Shown here in pieces: positions 44,399 to 54,066 of a DNA stretch of 64,000 nucleotides. Each line of letters starts with the position of its first letter. Position 1 is the stretch's first letter. The notes under the pieces are model-generated. The model saw only the letters and a list, made by a program, of their open reading frames with translations. It was not told the origin of the DNA and did not search any database. The stretch lies in NCBI RefSeq assembly GCF_003946865.1, contig NZ_QXTH01000011.1, positions 124,001 through 188,000 on the forward strand, given 5' to 3'. Source of the stretch: Antribacter gilvus. GTDB taxonomy: Bacteria; Actinomycetota; Actinomycetes; Actinomycetales; Cellulomonadaceae. Both the position numbers and the translations under genes were made by a program.

Positions 44399-44605
44399 AT
44401 GGCTGGGACGGTCGCACGGATCACGGAGATCAGCGCGCGCTCGGACACGAGCTTCGAGGACGCCATCCGCGTCGGCGTCGACCGCGCCAACGAGACGCTG
44501 CGCAACGTGAGCGGAGCGTGGGTCAAGGAGCAGAAGGTCGAGATCGAGAACGGCTCCATCGTGGCCTGGCAGGTGGCCATGCAGATCACGTTCATCCTGG
44601 ACTGA
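44399..44605 (+). CDS. dodecin family protein
   Basis: The product has 68 residues. Dodecins form hollow 12-mers that store flavin (and CoA) in the cytoplasm. The family strand pattern is seen: ARITEISARSDTSFEDAIRV, then GAWVKEQKVEIENG and AWQVAMQITFIL at the end, including the flavin-stacking Trp in GAWVKEQ. It is transcribed divergently from the pcm-like gene (143 bp between starts) and ends at a strong terminator. Confidence 0.92.
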   Translation: MAGTVARITEISARSDTSFEDAIRVGVDRANETLRNVSGAWVKEQKVEIENGSIVAWQVAMQITFILD

Positions 44606-44618
44606 CACCACCTCACCC

Positions 44619-44666
44619 CCGGGTGCACGGGTCGCCGGCCGGAGGGCCGGCGGACCGTGCACCCGG
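44619..44666 (+). terminator. dodecin terminator
   Basis: A two-part hairpin: outer 12-base arms (44619-44630 with 44655-44666) and inner seven-base arms (44634-44640 with 44645-44651), 13 bp after the dodecin stop. Confidence 0.75.
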
Positions 44667-44803
44667 CATGTCCGGGCCCGGGCGGGCGGCGGGAGACCCG
44701 TATGCGCGTGGGCCCGGATACGTGGTTGCCCTGATTGCCGCGGCGTGGGGGACCGGCCTACGGTCGAAAAGTTAGGAAAGAGAACAATTCCTGACCAGAC
44801 CGT

Positions 44804-44827
44804 CCGGCGCCCGAACGAGGGCGCCGG
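44804..44827 (+). promoter_or_regulatory. 5'-leader hairpin before the chitinase gene
   Basis: Nine-base perfect arms CCGGCGCCC/GGGCGCCGG (44804-44812, 44819-44827) enclose GAACGA, ending 23 bp before the ATG. An A-rich stretch with a short AGGAA/TTCCT inverted repeat lies just upstream (about 44774-44791) and probably marks the promoter or an operator. Confidence 0.4.
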
Positions 44828-44850
44828 TTCCCGTACCGGAAGGGCCCGCC

Positions 44851-46308
44851 ATGATCCGCAAGAAGCTGGCCGCCGTCGTCGCCTCGGCGGCGGTGGCGGT
44901 CTCGGGCGTGGGGATCGGCATCGCTGCCGCCACCTCCGCTGCCGCCGCGACCCCCATCCCGCCGCAGGTGTTCGCCCCCTATTACGAGATGTGGCTCGGC
45001 GACGACATGTCGACCCTGAGCCAGCAGTCCGGCGCCGACTACCTCACCCTCGCGTTCCTCCAGACCGCCACCCCCGGGTCCTGCACCCTGCTCTGGAACG
45101 GCGACACCGCCGTCAGCCAGGCAGCGTGGGGTGGCGAGATCGCCGCCGTCCGTGCGCAGGGCGGCGACGTCATCCCGTCCCTCGGCGGCTACACCGCCGG
45201 CACCACGGGCACCGAGCTCGCCGACAGCTGCAGCAACGTGAGCTCCATCGCGACCGCCATCCAGAACCTCGTCACCACCTACGACGTGACCCGCCTGGAC
45301 TTCGACGTCGAGTCCACCTCGCTCGGCAACACCGAGGGCATCGACCGCCGCAACAAGGCGCTCAAGCTGGTCCAGGACTGGGCCGCCGCCAACGGACGCA
45401 CCCTCGAGATCCAGTACACGCTCCCGACCAGCACGAGCGGCCTCTCGGCGGCGGGGATGGCGCTGCTGCGCAACGCCATCTCCAACGGCACCCGGGTCGA
45501 CCTGGTCAACATCATGACCTTCGACTACTACGACGGCCGCACGCACGACATGGGGCAGAGCACCATCTCCGCCGGGACCGGCCTGTTCAACCAGCTCAAG
45601 ACGCTGTACCCCGGCAAGACGGACGCCCAGCTGTGGCGCATGGTCGGCATCACCGAGATGGTCGGCATCGACGACTACGGTCCCGGCGAGACCTTCACGC
45701 AGCAGGACGCGGGCGAGGTGCTGCAGTGGGCTACTGGCCGCATCGGCTTCCTGTCCTTCTGGGCCCTGCAGCGCGACAACGGCGGCTGCCCCGGGACGGT
45801 GGGCGCGGGCACCTGCTCCGGCATCGTCCAGCCCACGTGGTTCTTCAGCCAGGCCTTCGCGCCCTTCACGTCGGGCGGCTCGACGAACCCGACGCCCACC
45901 CCCACGCCGACACCGTCGCAGCCGGGTACGTGCACCGCCACGCCGTGGAGCTCGTCGGCCGTGTACACGGGCGGGGCGCTCGTCTCCCACGCGGGCCGCA
46001 CCTGGTACGCCAAGTGGTGGACCCAGGGGGAGACGCCCGGCACCGCGGCGGTCTGGGAGGACCGGGGCGCCTGCGCCGGCACGACGCCGAGGCCGACGCC
46101 GACCGTCACTCCTACCCCGACTCCGACCCCGACCCCGACCCCGACGCCCACCGCGCCCGCCGCGGCCCCGTGGAACGCGACCACCGCGTACACGGGCAGC
46201 TCCCGGGTCACCCACGGCGGCCACCTGTGGCGCGCCAAGTGGTGGACCCAGGGCGACGTCCCCGGCGCGGCCCAGTGGGGCCCGTGGGAGGACCTCGGCG
46301 TCGCCTGA
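44851..46308 (+). CDS. secreted GH18 chitinase with two CBM5/12 domains
   Basis: The product has 485 residues. A signal peptide (1-33, ending SAAAATP) precedes the GH18 barrel (about 38-350). The catalytic motif is RLDFDVES with Glu154 as acid; the first Asp of the usual DxxDxDxE is Thr here, as happens in some subgroups. Product-side YYDGRTHDMG and FWALQRDN (the C-terminal Trp) are present. Two chitin-binding modules follow, each with a KWWTQGE/D motif, joined by Pro-Thr linkers. It should degrade chitin outside the cell. Confidence 0.9.
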   Translation: MIRKKLAAVVASAAVAVSGVGIGIAAATSAAAATPIPPQVFAPYYEMWLGDDMSTLSQQSGADYLTLAFLQTATPGSCTLLWNGDTAVSQAAWGGEIAAVRAQGGDVIPSLGGYTAGTTGTELADSCSNVSSIATAIQNLVTTYDVTRLDFDVESTSLGNTEGIDRRNKALKLVQDWAAANGRTLEIQYTLPTSTSGLSAAGMALLRNAISNGTRVDLVNIMTFDYYDGRTHDMGQSTISAGTGLFNQLKTLYPGKTDAQLWRMVGITEMVGIDDYGPGETFTQQDAGEVLQWATGRIGFLSFWALQRDNGGCPGTVGAGTCSGIVQPTWFFSQAFAPFTSGGSTNPTPTPTPTPSQPGTCTATPWSSSAVYTGGALVSHAGRTWYAKWWTQGETPGTAAVWEDRGACAGTTPRPTPTVTPTPTPTPTPTPTPTAPAAAPWNATTAYTGSSRVTHGGHLWRAKWWTQGDVPGAAQWGPWEDLGVA

Positions 46309-46326
46309 CGCGCGCCGAGCCATGAC

Positions 46327-46364
46327 ACCAGGCGGGACGTGGCCCATCCCACGTCCCGCCTGGT
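46327..46364 (+). terminator. chitinase terminator
   Basis: A perfect 16-bp stem (46327-46342 and 46349-46364) with loop CCCATC and a following TT lies 18 bp after the chitinase stop and directly abuts the rplU promoter. Confidence 0.75.
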
Positions 46365-46393
46365 TTGAGTACGCACGTACCGTCACGTACTCT
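46365..46393 (+). promoter_or_regulatory. predicted rplU promoter
   Basis: TTGAGT (46365-46370) and TACTCT (46388-46393) are separated by 17 bases, a good housekeeping sigma-factor spacing. They are followed by about 130 nt of leader before rplU, room enough for a ribosomal-protein leader, though no known structure is recognised. Confidence 0.55.
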
Positions 46394-46533
46394 TGTGTGT
46401 CGGTGCGCTGTCTGCGTACCAGTCCCGCGTGCCCATGGCGCATCGCACTCGACCGCCGCGGCGGTCCGAGTCTCAGCCAAGCCGGTGAACTCCGTCGTGC
46501 GAGCACGCAAAGACTAGAGAGATGAGTTGCAAC

Positions 46534-46842
46534 GTGGTGTACGCGATCGTCAAGGCCGGCGGCCGTCAGGAGAAGGTGTCCGTCGGGGACATCGTCGTCA
46601 TGGACCGTGTCCAGGCGGCACCCGGTGAGAGCATCGAGCTCGCTGCCCTCCTGCTCGTGGACGGGGAGAAGGTGACCACCGACGCCGCAACGCTGGCGAA
46701 GGTGAAGGTCACCGCCGAGGTCGTTCGGGACGAGAAGGGTCCGAAGATCGTGATCCTCAAGTTCAAGAACAAGACCGGTTACCGCAAGCGCCAGGGTCAC
46801 CGCCAGAAGCTGACCCGCGTGAAGGTCACCGGCATCAAGTGA
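46534..46842 (+). CDS. rplU: 50S ribosomal protein L21
   Basis: From the GTG at 46534 the product has 102 residues. It starts [20 protein letters not shown], the standard L21 N-terminus, and ends [14 protein letters not shown]. An ATG at 46522 would add four residues (MSCN); its ribosome site is no better. It is the first gene of the rplU-rpmA-obgE unit. Confidence 0.92.
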   Translation: MVYAIVKAGGRQEKVSVGDIVVMDRVQAAPGESIELAALLLVDGEKVTTDAATLAKVKVTAEVVRDEKGPKIVILKFKNKTGYRKRQGHRQKLTRVKVTGIK

Positions 46843-46902
46843 CGTCGGTGGGGCTGCAGCCCCCCGGATTCCCCCCGTTCTTCGGCACGAAAGCAGGATG
46901 AG

Positions 46903-47160
46903 ATGGCACACAAGAAGGGCGCGAGCTCCTCGCGCAACGGTCGTGACTCCAACGCCCAGCGCCTCGGCGTCAAGCGCTTCGGCGGGCAGGTCGTGAAGGC
47001 CGGCGAGATCATCGTCCGCCAGCGCGGCACCCACTTCCACCCGGGCGCCAACGTCGGTCGCGGTGGCGACGACACGCTGTTCGCCCTCACCCCGGGCGCC
47101 GTGCAGTTCGGCACGCGTCGTGGCCGCAAGGTCATCGACATCGTGGCCGTCGAGGCCTGA
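46903..47160 (+). CDS. rpmA: 50S ribosomal protein L27
   Basis: The product has 85 residues. It starts [20 protein letters not shown], the L27 signature reaching the peptidyl-transferase centre, and ends [10 protein letters not shown]. No cleavable N-terminal extension of the firmicute type is present. Confidence 0.95.
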   Translation: MAHKKGASSSRNGRDSNAQRLGVKRFGGQVVKAGEIIVRQRGTHFHPGANVGRGGDDTLFALTPGAVQFGTRRGRKVIDIVAVEA

Positions 47161-47179
47161 GCCTTCGACACAGTCTTCG

Positions 47180-47210
47180 GGAGGGGCGCACCGACGCGGT
47201 GCGCCCCTCC
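47180..47210 (+). terminator. hairpin between rpmA and obgE
   Basis: Fourteen-base arms (47180-47193 and 47197-47210) enclose the loop ACG, 19 bp after the rpmA stop and before obgE; it may be partly read through. Confidence 0.7.
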
Positions 47211-47241
47211 TGCTTTGCCCCAGCAGTGAGAGGATCAGAAC

Positions 47242-48759
47242 ATGGCCAGCTTCGTCGATCGCGTCGTGCTTCACGTCGCAGGCGGTGACGGCGGGAACGG
47301 CTGCGCCTCGATCCGCCGGGAAAAGTTCAAGCCGCTCGCCGGCCCGGACGGCGGCAACGGCGGTGACGGCGGCAGCGTCCGCCTCGTCGTCGACCGCCAG
47401 ACCACCACGCTCCTCGAGTACCACCACTCGCCGCACCGGTACGCCCCGAGCGGCACGCAGGGCCAGGGCGACGACAAGGACGGCGCCAAGGGCGGCGACC
47501 TGGTGCTGACCGTCCCCGAGGGCACCGTCGTCAAGGACACCGACGGCAAGGTGATCGCCGACCTCGTGGGCGTGGGCGCCGAGTACGTGGCTGCGGCCGG
47601 CGGCAAGGGCGGCCTGGGCAACCGGGACCTCGCGTCCGCCAAGCGCAAGGCCCCGGGCTTCGCGCTGCTCGGCGAGCCGGGCGAGACGGCCGAGCTGGTC
47701 CTGGAGCTCAAGACCATCGCCGACGTGGCGCTCGTGGGCTACCCGAGCGCCGGCAAGTCGTCGCTCGTGGCGGCCATCTCGGCGGCGCGCCCCAAGATCG
47801 CGGACTACCCGTTCACCACCCTCGTGCCCAACCTGGGCGTGGTGCAGGCCGGCGACTCCCGCTACACGGTGGCCGACGTCCCGGGTCTGATCCCCGGCGC
47901 CTCGGAGGGCAAGGGCCTCGGCCTGGAGTTCCTCCGCCACATCGAGCGCACCGCCATGATCGTGCACGTCCTCGACTGCGCCACGCTCGAGCCGGACCGT
48001 GACCCGATCAGCGACCTCGACGTGATCGAGAACGAGCTGGCGACCTACGCGGGCGACCTCGGGATCGAGGGCGGTCGCGTGCCGCTCATGGAGCGCCCGC
48101 GCCTCGTGGTGCTGAACAAGATCGACGTTCCCGAGGCGCGCGACCTGGCCGAGATGGTGCGTCCCGAGCTGGAGGCGCGCGGCCTGCGGGTCTTCGAGGT
48201 GTCGACCGCGAGCCACGAGGGTCTCCGCGCGCTGACCTTCGCGCTCGGCGAGATCGTCGAGAAGGCGCGTGCCGAGGCACCCGCGCCCGAGCCCGCCCGC
48301 ATCGTGCTGCGGCCTCGCGCCGTGAACGACGGCGGGTACACCGTGCGCCGCCTCGGCGGGGCCGAGAGCTACTGGTTCGAGGTGCGTGGCGTGAAGCCCG
48401 AGCGCTGGGTGCGCCAGACCGACTTCAACAACGACGAGGCCGTCGGCTTCCTCGCCGACCGGCTCGCGAAGCTGGGCGTCGAGGACGGCCTGCTCAAGGC
48501 CGGTGCCGTGGCAGGCGACGAGGTGCGCATCGGCGACCCGCGCAACTCGGTCGTGTTCGACTGGGAGCCCACCTTCCAGACCGGCGCCGAGCTCCTCGGG
48601 TCGCGCGGCACGGACCTGCGCCTCGACGACAACTCGCGCCCCACGCGCGGCGACCGCCGTCGCGAGTTCACCGAGCGCATGGACGCCAAGGCCGAGGCGC
48701 GGCGCGAGCTGTGGACGGAGCGCGAGTCGGGCGTCTGGACGGACCCGAACAAGGACTGA
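47242..48759 (+). CDS. obgE: GTPase ObgE/CgtA
   Basis: The product has 505 residues and acts in late 50S assembly and stress control. The Gly-rich Obg fold (about 1-155) includes [19 protein letters not shown]. The GTPase has G1 [10 protein letters not shown], switch [17 protein letters not shown] and NKID. The actinobacterial C-terminal OCT domain ([20 protein letters not shown]) and a charged tail follow. All nucleotide-binding motifs are intact. Confidence 0.95.
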   Translation: MASFVDRVVLHVAGGDGGNGCASIRREKFKPLAGPDGGNGGDGGSVRLVVDRQTTTLLEYHHSPHRYAPSGTQGQGDDKDGAKGGDLVLTVPEGTVVKDTDGKVIADLVGVGAEYVAAAGGKGGLGNRDLASAKRKAPGFALLGEPGETAELVLELKTIADVALVGYPSAGKSSLVAAISAARPKIADYPFTTLVPNLGVVQAGDSRYTVADVPGLIPGASEGKGLGLEFLRHIERTAMIVHVLDCATLEPDRDPISDLDVIENELATYAGDLGIEGGRVPLMERPRLVVLNKIDVPEARDLAEMVRPELEARGLRVFEVSTASHEGLRALTFALGEIVEKARAEAPAPEPARIVLRPRAVNDGGYTVRRLGGAESYWFEVRGVKPERWVRQTDFNNDEAVGFLADRLAKLGVEDGLLKAGAVAGDEVRIGDPRNSVVFDWEPTFQTGAELLGSRGTDLRLDDNSRPTRGDRRREFTERMDAKAEARRELWTERESGVWTDPNKD

Positions 48760-48768
48760 CGCCCGCCC

Positions 48769-48830
48769 GCTGTGGGTACACGTATGGTCGCCTCTCCGCG
48801 CGGAGAGGCGACCATACGTGTACCCACAGC
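48769..48830. repeat. 62-bp perfect palindrome between obgE and proB
   Basis: Bases 48769-48799 and 48800-48830 are exact inverse complements with no spacer. The centre is CCGCGCGG and the ends read GCTGTGGGTACACG and its complement. It could terminate obgE, but it is longer and more perfect than the other terminators here. Confidence 0.8.
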
Positions 48831-48875
48831 GACCACGGGGCGATATGGAGCGGCGGCCGGGGGCCGCCACCGGCG

Positions 48876-50027
48876 ATGATGGGGCTCGTGAACGCCATCG
48901 TCTCCCGGTCTGCGATCTCCACCGCCCAGCGCGTGGTGGTCAAGATCGGTTCCTCGTCCCTCACGGGCGCCGACGGGCACCTGGACCTGGCCGCGCTGCG
49001 CGCCCTCGTGGACGTGCTGGCCGCGCGCCGGGCCTCGGGCGGCCAGGTCGTCCTCGTGACGTCCGGCGCGGTGGCCGCGGGACTGGGACCCTTGCGGCTG
49101 CCGGCCCGTCCGCGCGACGTCGCGACCATGCAGGCGGCCGCGTCGGTGGGGCAGGGCCAGCTCGTGGCCCGCTACACGGAGGCTTTCGCCGCGCACGGCC
49201 TGCCCGTGGGCCAGATCCTGCTCACGGCCGAGGACACGGTGCGCCGCCTGCGCTACCGCAACGCGCAGCGCGCCCTGGAGCGCCTGATCGCGCTCGGCGT
49301 CGTCCCGGTGATCAACGAGAACGACGCCGTCACCACCGACGAGCTGCGCTTCGGCGACAACGACCGGCTCGCCGCCCTCGTGTCGCACCTCGTCCGGGCC
49401 GACGCGATGGTGCTGCTCACGGACGTGGACGGCCTGCACGACGGCCCGCCGTCGCGTCCCGGGTCCCAGCGGATCCCGTACGTGGGCTCGCTCGACGACG
49501 TCGCGGGGGTCGAGGTCACCGCGCGCGGGAGCTCCGTGGGCACCGGCGGCATGGTCACCAAGCTGGAGTCCGTACGCATCGCCACGGGGGCGGGCATCCC
49601 CGTGGTCCTGACCCGTGCGGGCAACGCGGCGGCCGCGCTCGCCGGCGAGGACGTGGGTACCTTCTTCGCGACCACCGGCAAGCGCTCGTCGGCCCGCCGC
49701 CTCTGGATCGCGCACGCCGCGCTGACGCACGGACGGCTCCACCTGGACGACGGCGCCGTCCGTGCCGTCCTGGGCGGCCGCGCGTCCCTGCTCCCCGCCG
49801 GCATCACGGGGGTCGACGGCGACTTCGAGGCGGGTGACCCTGTGGAGCTCGTCGCGCCGGACGGGCGCGTCGTCGCCCGCGGCCTCGTCGCGTTCGGGGC
49901 GGGCGAGATCCCGGCCCTGCTGGGCCGCTCCACCTTCGCGCTGCGCGAGGAGCTGGGGGAGGGCTACGACCGCGAGGTCGTCCACCGCGACGACCTCGTC
50001 CTGGAGACGTCGCTCCCGTCGCGGTGA
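48876..50027 (+). CDS. proB: glutamate 5-kinase
   Basis: From ATG 48876 the product has 383 residues (GTG 48888 is a shorter alternative). It makes gamma-glutamyl phosphate, the first step of proline synthesis. Amino-acid kinase motifs: VVVKIGSSSLT at the start, VTSGAVAAGLGPL, INENDAVTTDELRFGDNDRL and GTGGMVTKLESVRIA. A C-terminal PUA domain (about 290-383, GITGVDGDFEAGDPVEL) is present as in long ProB forms. proA follows 94 bp downstream. Confidence 0.93.
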   Translation: MMGLVNAIVSRSAISTAQRVVVKIGSSSLTGADGHLDLAALRALVDVLAARRASGGQVVLVTSGAVAAGLGPLRLPARPRDVATMQAAASVGQGQLVARYTEAFAAHGLPVGQILLTAEDTVRRLRYRNAQRALERLIALGVVPVINENDAVTTDELRFGDNDRLAALVSHLVRADAMVLLTDVDGLHDGPPSRPGSQRIPYVGSLDDVAGVEVTARGSSVGTGGMVTKLESVRIATGAGIPVVLTRAGNAAAALAGEDVGTFFATTGKRSSARRLWIAHAALTHGRLHLDDGAVRAVLGGRASLLPAGITGVDGDFEAGDPVELVAPDGRVVARGLVAFGAGEIPALLGRSTFALREELGEGYDREVVHRDDLVLETSLPSR

Positions 50028-50121
50028 GCGCCCGGGGCGCCCGGCGCGCCCGGGCTGTCCGGCGCGCCCGGCCTGTGGATAGCCGCTCGGCCTCGGCGGC
50101 AGGGCGTCGTAGGCTCGTTCC

Positions 50122-51510
50122 ATGACCAGTCTGCTGCCCGACGCCGAAACCTCCTCCGCGCACACCGCCGCCGCTCCCGGGCTCACCCCGGCCGGCGCGA
50201 CGGTGCCGCCGGCGGCCGGGTCGTCGTCCGGCACCGGGGTGACCGACGAGGTGACCGCTGGTGTCCAGGACGTGGCACGGCGCGCCAAGACCGCGTCGCG
50301 GGCGCTCGCGACCGCGAACCGCGGCACCAAGGACGCGGCGCTGCACGCGCTGGCCGACGCGCTGGTGACGCACGCGGACAGGATCGTGACCGCCAACGCG
50401 GAGGATCTCGAGCGAGGCCGTGCGAACGGGATGGCTGACGGCCTGCTGGACCGGCTGGCTCTCACCTCCGACCGCATCGGGAAGATCGCGGACGCCCTGC
50501 GGGAGGTCGCGGTCCTTCCCGACCCGGTGGGCGAGGTGGTGCGCGGGCAGACGCTGCCCAACGGCCTGCGTCTGCGCCAGCTGCGCGTGCCGATGGGCGT
50601 CGTCGGCATGATCTACGAGGCGCGGCCGAACGTGACCGTCGACGCCGTAGGGCTCACGCTCAAGAGCGGCAACGCGGTGATCCTGCGTGGCGGCTCCGCG
50701 GCGTCGTCGTCCAACGCCGTGATCGTGGAGGTGCTGCGCGGCGCGCTGGAGTCCCAGGGGCTGCCCGCGGACCTCGTGCAGTCCGTCGACGCGTACGGAC
50801 GCGCGGGTGGCGTCGCGCTCATGCAGGCGCGCGGCCTGGTGGACGTGCTGGTCCCGCGCGGCGGGGCCGACCTGATCCAGACGGTGGTGCGGGAGTCCCG
50901 CGTGCCCGTCATCGAGACCGGCGTGGGCAACGTGCACGTGTACGTCGACGCCACGGCAGACCCTGTCATGGCGCTCGAGATCCTGATGAACGCGAAGACC
51001 CAGCGCGTCGGCGTCTGCAACGCCGCGGAGACGCTGCTCGTCCACGCGGACGCGGCTCCCGGGTTCCTGCCGGACGCGCTGCAGGCGCTCGCGGGCGCCG
51101 GGGTGGTGCTGCACGGCGACGACGTCACGCGGGGCCTCGCGCCGTCCGGCGTGGAGGTACAGCCCGCGACGGACCACGACTGGGCAACCGAGTATCTCGC
51201 CCTGGAGCTCGCGGTCCGGGTGGTCGACGACCTGGACGCTGCGATCGAGCACATCCGGGAGTGGACGTCGGGCCACACGGAGGCGATCGTCACCAGGGAC
51301 CTCGCCGCGTCCGAGCGCTTCGTGGCCGAGCTCGACTCCGCCGCCATCATGGTCAACGCCTCGACCCGGTTCACGGACGGCGGCGAGCTGGGCCTCGGCG
51401 CGGAGATCGGCATCTCCACGCAGAAGCTCCACGCCCGGGGGCCGATGGGTCTCGCGGAGCTCACCACGACCAAGTGGGTGGTCCAGGGGGACGGCCACGT
51501 ACGCCCCTGA
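50122..51510 (+). CDS. proA: glutamate-5-semialdehyde dehydrogenase
   Basis: The product has 462 residues and reduces gamma-glutamyl phosphate with NADPH. The aldehyde-dehydrogenase fold has Cys299 in [14 protein letters not shown] as nucleophile. [20 protein letters not shown] and [15 protein letters not shown] are ProA-specific, as is [20 protein letters not shown] near the C-terminus. The first 40 residues (Ala/Pro/Ser) are a non-conserved extension. It works with ProB upstream. Confidence 0.94.
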   Translation: MTSLLPDAETSSAHTAAAPGLTPAGATVPPAAGSSSGTGVTDEVTAGVQDVARRAKTASRALATANRGTKDAALHALADALVTHADRIVTANAEDLERGRANGMADGLLDRLALTSDRIGKIADALREVAVLPDPVGEVVRGQTLPNGLRLRQLRVPMGVVGMIYEARPNVTVDAVGLTLKSGNAVILRGGSAASSSNAVIVEVLRGALESQGLPADLVQSVDAYGRAGGVALMQARGLVDVLVPRGGADLIQTVVRESRVPVIETGVGNVHVYVDATADPVMALEILMNAKTQRVGVCNAAETLLVHADAAPGFLPDALQALAGAGVVLHGDDVTRGLAPSGVEVQPATDHDWATEYLALELAVRVVDDLDAAIEHIREWTSGHTEAIVTRDLAASERFVAELDSAAIMVNASTRFTDGGELGLGAEIGISTQKLHARGPMGLAELTTTKWVVQGDGHVRP

Positions 51511-51615
51511 CCACCCGTCCCGCCGCCCTCGGCGTGTCGCCCGGTGCGCCCCGGCCGCCATGGTGACGTGAGAGACTAAGGGCCACCCGAGCACGTACCA
51601 CATGGAGGAAAACCC

Positions 51616-51768
51616 GTGCTGCACACCGCAGTTCTTGCCGCCCAGGCCGCCACGGAGCACGTGAACGAGCCGATCAACCCGATCGTCCTCGGTCTCATCG
51701 CCTTCGGCTCGCTGATCGCTGCGCTGCTCGTCACGTATGCGTTCCGCAATGTCGGCAACCGGCACTGA
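51616..51768 (+). CDS. small membrane protein before nadD
   Basis: A 50-residue frame from GTG 51616 with GGAGG eight bases upstream. One hydrophobic helix, about residues 21-42 (NPIVLGLIAFGSLIAALLVT), is followed by a short basic tail FRNVGNRH. The good ribosome site and the position 37 bp before nadD support a real gene. Function is unknown; the neighbours suggest it is co-transcribed with nadD. Confidence 0.7.
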   Translation: MLHTAVLAAQAATEHVNEPINPIVLGLIAFGSLIAALLVTYAFRNVGNRH

Positions 51769-51804
51769 TCTGACGGCCCAGGTGACGGGGAACCGACGCG
51801 ACCA

Positions 51805-52413
51805 GTGACGACGAGCCAGCGGCCACGCATCGGCGTGATGGGCGGCACCTTCGACCCCATCCACCACGGCCACCTCGTGGCGGCCAGCGAGGCTGCTGCA
51901 CACCTCGGGCTCGACGAGGTCGTCTTCGTCCCCACGGGGCGTCCGGGCTTCAAGCAGCATCAGGACGTCACGCCCGCCGAGCACCGGTACCTCATGTCGG
52001 TGGTCGCCACGGCGTCCAACCCGCGCTTCACCGTGAGCCGGGTCGACATCGACCGCCCGGGGCTCACCTATACCGTAGACACGCTGCGTGACCTGCGCGA
52101 ACAGCGTCCCGGCGCCGACCTGTACTTCATCTCCGGCGCCGACGCGATCGAGCAGATCCTCACGTGGAAGGATGCCGAAAAGCTGTGGGACATGGCACAC
52201 TTCGTCGCGGTCACCCGACCGGGGCACCGCCTGAGCGTGGATGGTCTGCCCGTAGGCGGAGTGACGACGCTCGAGGTCCCGGCGCTCGCCATCTCCTCGA
52301 CCGACTGCCGTCGTCGGGCGAGAGCGGGTCAGCCGGTGTGGTACCTGGTGCCCGACGGCGTGGTCCAGTACATCGCCAAGCACGGACTGTATCGAGGTCT
52401 TCACGATGAGTGA
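51805..52413 (+). CDS. nadD: nicotinate-nucleotide adenylyltransferase
   Basis: The product has 202 residues from GTG 51805. It converts nicotinate mononucleotide to the adenine dinucleotide in NAD synthesis. [20 protein letters not shown] holds the HxGH motif; [10 protein letters not shown] and [13 protein letters not shown] (ISSTxxR motif) are diagnostic. The end overlaps the next gene by eight bases. Confidence 0.94.
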   Translation: MTTSQRPRIGVMGGTFDPIHHGHLVAASEAAAHLGLDEVVFVPTGRPGFKQHQDVTPAEHRYLMSVVATASNPRFTVSRVDIDRPGLTYTVDTLRDLREQRPGADLYFISGADAIEQILTWKDAEKLWDMAHFVAVTRPGHRLSVDGLPVGGVTTLEVPALAISSTDCRRRARAGQPVWYLVPDGVVQYIAKHGLYRGLHDE

Positions 52414-53617
52414 CAACAATGGTCGTCCACTGACGCGGCGCGAGCTCCGTGAGCGCGAGGCCGCACAGGCCGCTCAGGCCGCTCCCGCAGGCGGGTTCCC
52501 GCCGGGCGGGCAACCGCCTGCCGGTCCACCCGGCGCCCGGCCGCCCGGCCCGGAGCAGGGGTACCCACAGCAGGCTCCCGTGGTGCGCCCGCCGCAGGCC
52601 TCGGGCGGGATGCGTGGCGTCGACGCCACCGGTCGGCTGACGCCCGTGCGCCAGGTCGGCGAGCCCGGCGCTGCGCCGCCGCCCGCACAGGGCGGGGGGC
52701 AGGGGCCTGCGCGTCCGTCCGCCTACGGCGGCGGACAGCCCGCCGGATACCCGCCGCAGGGCCCCCCCACGACCCAGGGTCGGCCCGGTCCTGGCGCGCC
52801 AGGCGCGCCCGGTTCCGGAGGCCAGTACCAGGGCGGTCCCGGCGGAGCCCCCAGCCCGTTCGGTCGTCCGGCAGCGCCCGGTCCCGCGGCACCCGCCCCC
52901 CAGCAGGCGCCGCCGGGCCGCTTCGGCTCAGCCCCTGCCGCGCCGTTCCCCGGTGCGGGCGACTCGCAGAGCTGGCAGGCCCAGGCTCCCGCCCCCGCCC
53001 GCCCCGCCGCACCTGAGCGTCCCGCCGCCTTCGGCGCGGCCCCGGGTCCGGCGGCCCCGCCGTCGCCCTTCGGTGCTCCTCCCGCCCAGGGCGGTCAGCG
53101 TCCGGGGGCTCCAGGTGCGCCGAGCGCCCCCTCGGGTGCGGGCCTGCCGTGGGACGCCGCAGCGGCGCAGAACGCACCCTCGGCACCGGGTGCCGGAGCC
53201 GGACTCCCGTGGGAGTCCGCGGCCGTGCAGGCCGTGGCCCCCGCGTCCGTGCCGCCGGGTGGCATGCCCCCCGGTGGCGGCTCACCGTTCCCCTCGCGGG
53301 CAGGCGGTCCTGGTGGTCCCGGCCCCATGGGCCCCGGTGGCCAGGGACCCGGCAACGGGTTCGAGGTCCTCGTCGGATCCGGTCGGCCCCAGTCCGTCCG
53401 GTCCGGCCAGCAGGCCGACGAGTGGGACGAGGTCGAGGAAGACCCGGGCCCCTCGTACACCTGGCTGCACTACATCATCCTCGTGGTTGTCGCGTTCGTC
53501 CTGGGTCTCCTCATCTGGAAGCTCGTGCTGGCAGGCCCGGAGACCGGATTCGACACCGGAGAGGCGGCGGCCCTGCTGGGCCTGCTGATCGATCAACAAG
53601 CAGGGAGTACCGCATGA
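52406..53617 (+). CDS. Pro/Gly/Ala-rich membrane-anchored protein
   Basis: The product has 403 residues. A charged N-terminus ([19 protein letters not shown]) is followed by about 290 residues of Pro/Gly/Ala-rich disordered sequence (motifs GGxPPG, FGAPPAQ). A single membrane helix lies near the C-terminus (about residues 355-375, [18 protein letters not shown]) with a short tail. It lies between nadD and rsfS with overlaps at both ends, as in related actinobacteria. The disordered region is probably cytoplasmic. Function is unknown. Confidence 0.75.
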   Translation: MSDNNGRPLTRRELREREAAQAAQAAPAGGFPPGGQPPAGPPGARPPGPEQGYPQQAPVVRPPQASGGMRGVDATGRLTPVRQVGEPGAAPPPAQGGGQGPARPSAYGGGQPAGYPPQGPPTTQGRPGPGAPGAPGSGGQYQGGPGGAPSPFGRPAAPGPAAPAPQQAPPGRFGSAPAAPFPGAGDSQSWQAQAPAPARPAAPERPAAFGAAPGPAAPPSPFGAPPAQGGQRPGAPGAPSAPSGAGLPWDAAAAQNAPSAPGAGAGLPWESAAVQAVAPASVPPGGMPPGGGSPFPSRAGGPGGPGPMGPGGQGPGNGFEVLVGSGRPQSVRSGQQADEWDEVEEDPGPSYTWLHYIILVVVAFVLGLLIWKLVLAGPETGFDTGEAAALLGLLIDQQAGSTA

Positions 53618-54066
53618 CGGCCACAGAGCGTTCGGTCGAGCTGGCGATCATCGCGGCACGTGCCGCATCCGACCGCAAGGCGCAGGAGATCATCGCGCTG
53701 GACGTGAGCGAGCAGCTGGTGCTCACGGACATCTTCCTCATCGCGTCCGGTACCAACGAGCGTCAGGTCTCCGCGATCGTCGACGCCGTCGAGGAGGCGA
53801 TGATCAAGTCGGGCGTCAAGGCGATCCGTCGCGAGGGCAAGTCCGAGGGGCGGTGGGTGCTCCTCGACTTCGGCGACATCGTGGTGCACGTGCAGCACGC
53901 CGAGGACCGGGTCTACTACGCGCTCGAGCGCCTCTGGAAGGACTGCCCGGCAGTCGAGCTGCCGGAGGACGCCCGCGGCAGCGACGAGGTCCGCAACGAG
54001 TACAGCGACTACGCCGACTTCGCCGACGACGGAGCGATCCACCTCTCCTCGGAGCCGCGTCAGTGA
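53614..54066 (+). CDS. rsfS: ribosomal silencing factor RsfS
   Basis: The product has 150 residues. It binds L14 and blocks subunit joining in starvation. Family motifs: ERSVELAIIAARAASDRKAQ, DIFLIASGTNERQV, EGKSEGRWVLLDFGDIVVHV and YYALERLWKDCP. A short acidic tail of about 30 residues is unconserved. The ATG overlaps the upstream stop by four bases. Confidence 0.93.
   Translation: MTATERSVELAIIAARAASDRKAQEIIALDVSEQLVLTDIFLIASGTNERQVSAIVDAVEEAMIKSGVKAIRREGKSEGRWVLLDFGDIVVHVQHAEDRVYYALERLWKDCPAVELPEDARGSDEVRNEYSDYADFADDGAIHLSSEPRQ

Noticed and set aside
44780-44800. DasR-type (dre) operator before the chitinase
   Set aside because: Only the AGACC core matches; the left half of the expected palindrome is poor.
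45890-46160. Short tandem repeats in the chitinase gene
   Set aside because: They are Pro-Thr linker codons between binding modules, normal for secreted glycosidases.
44758-48870. 1370-codon antisense frame across chitinase, rplU, rpmA and obgE
   Set aside because: It spans several unrelated real genes on the other strand, so it is a stop-free shadow.
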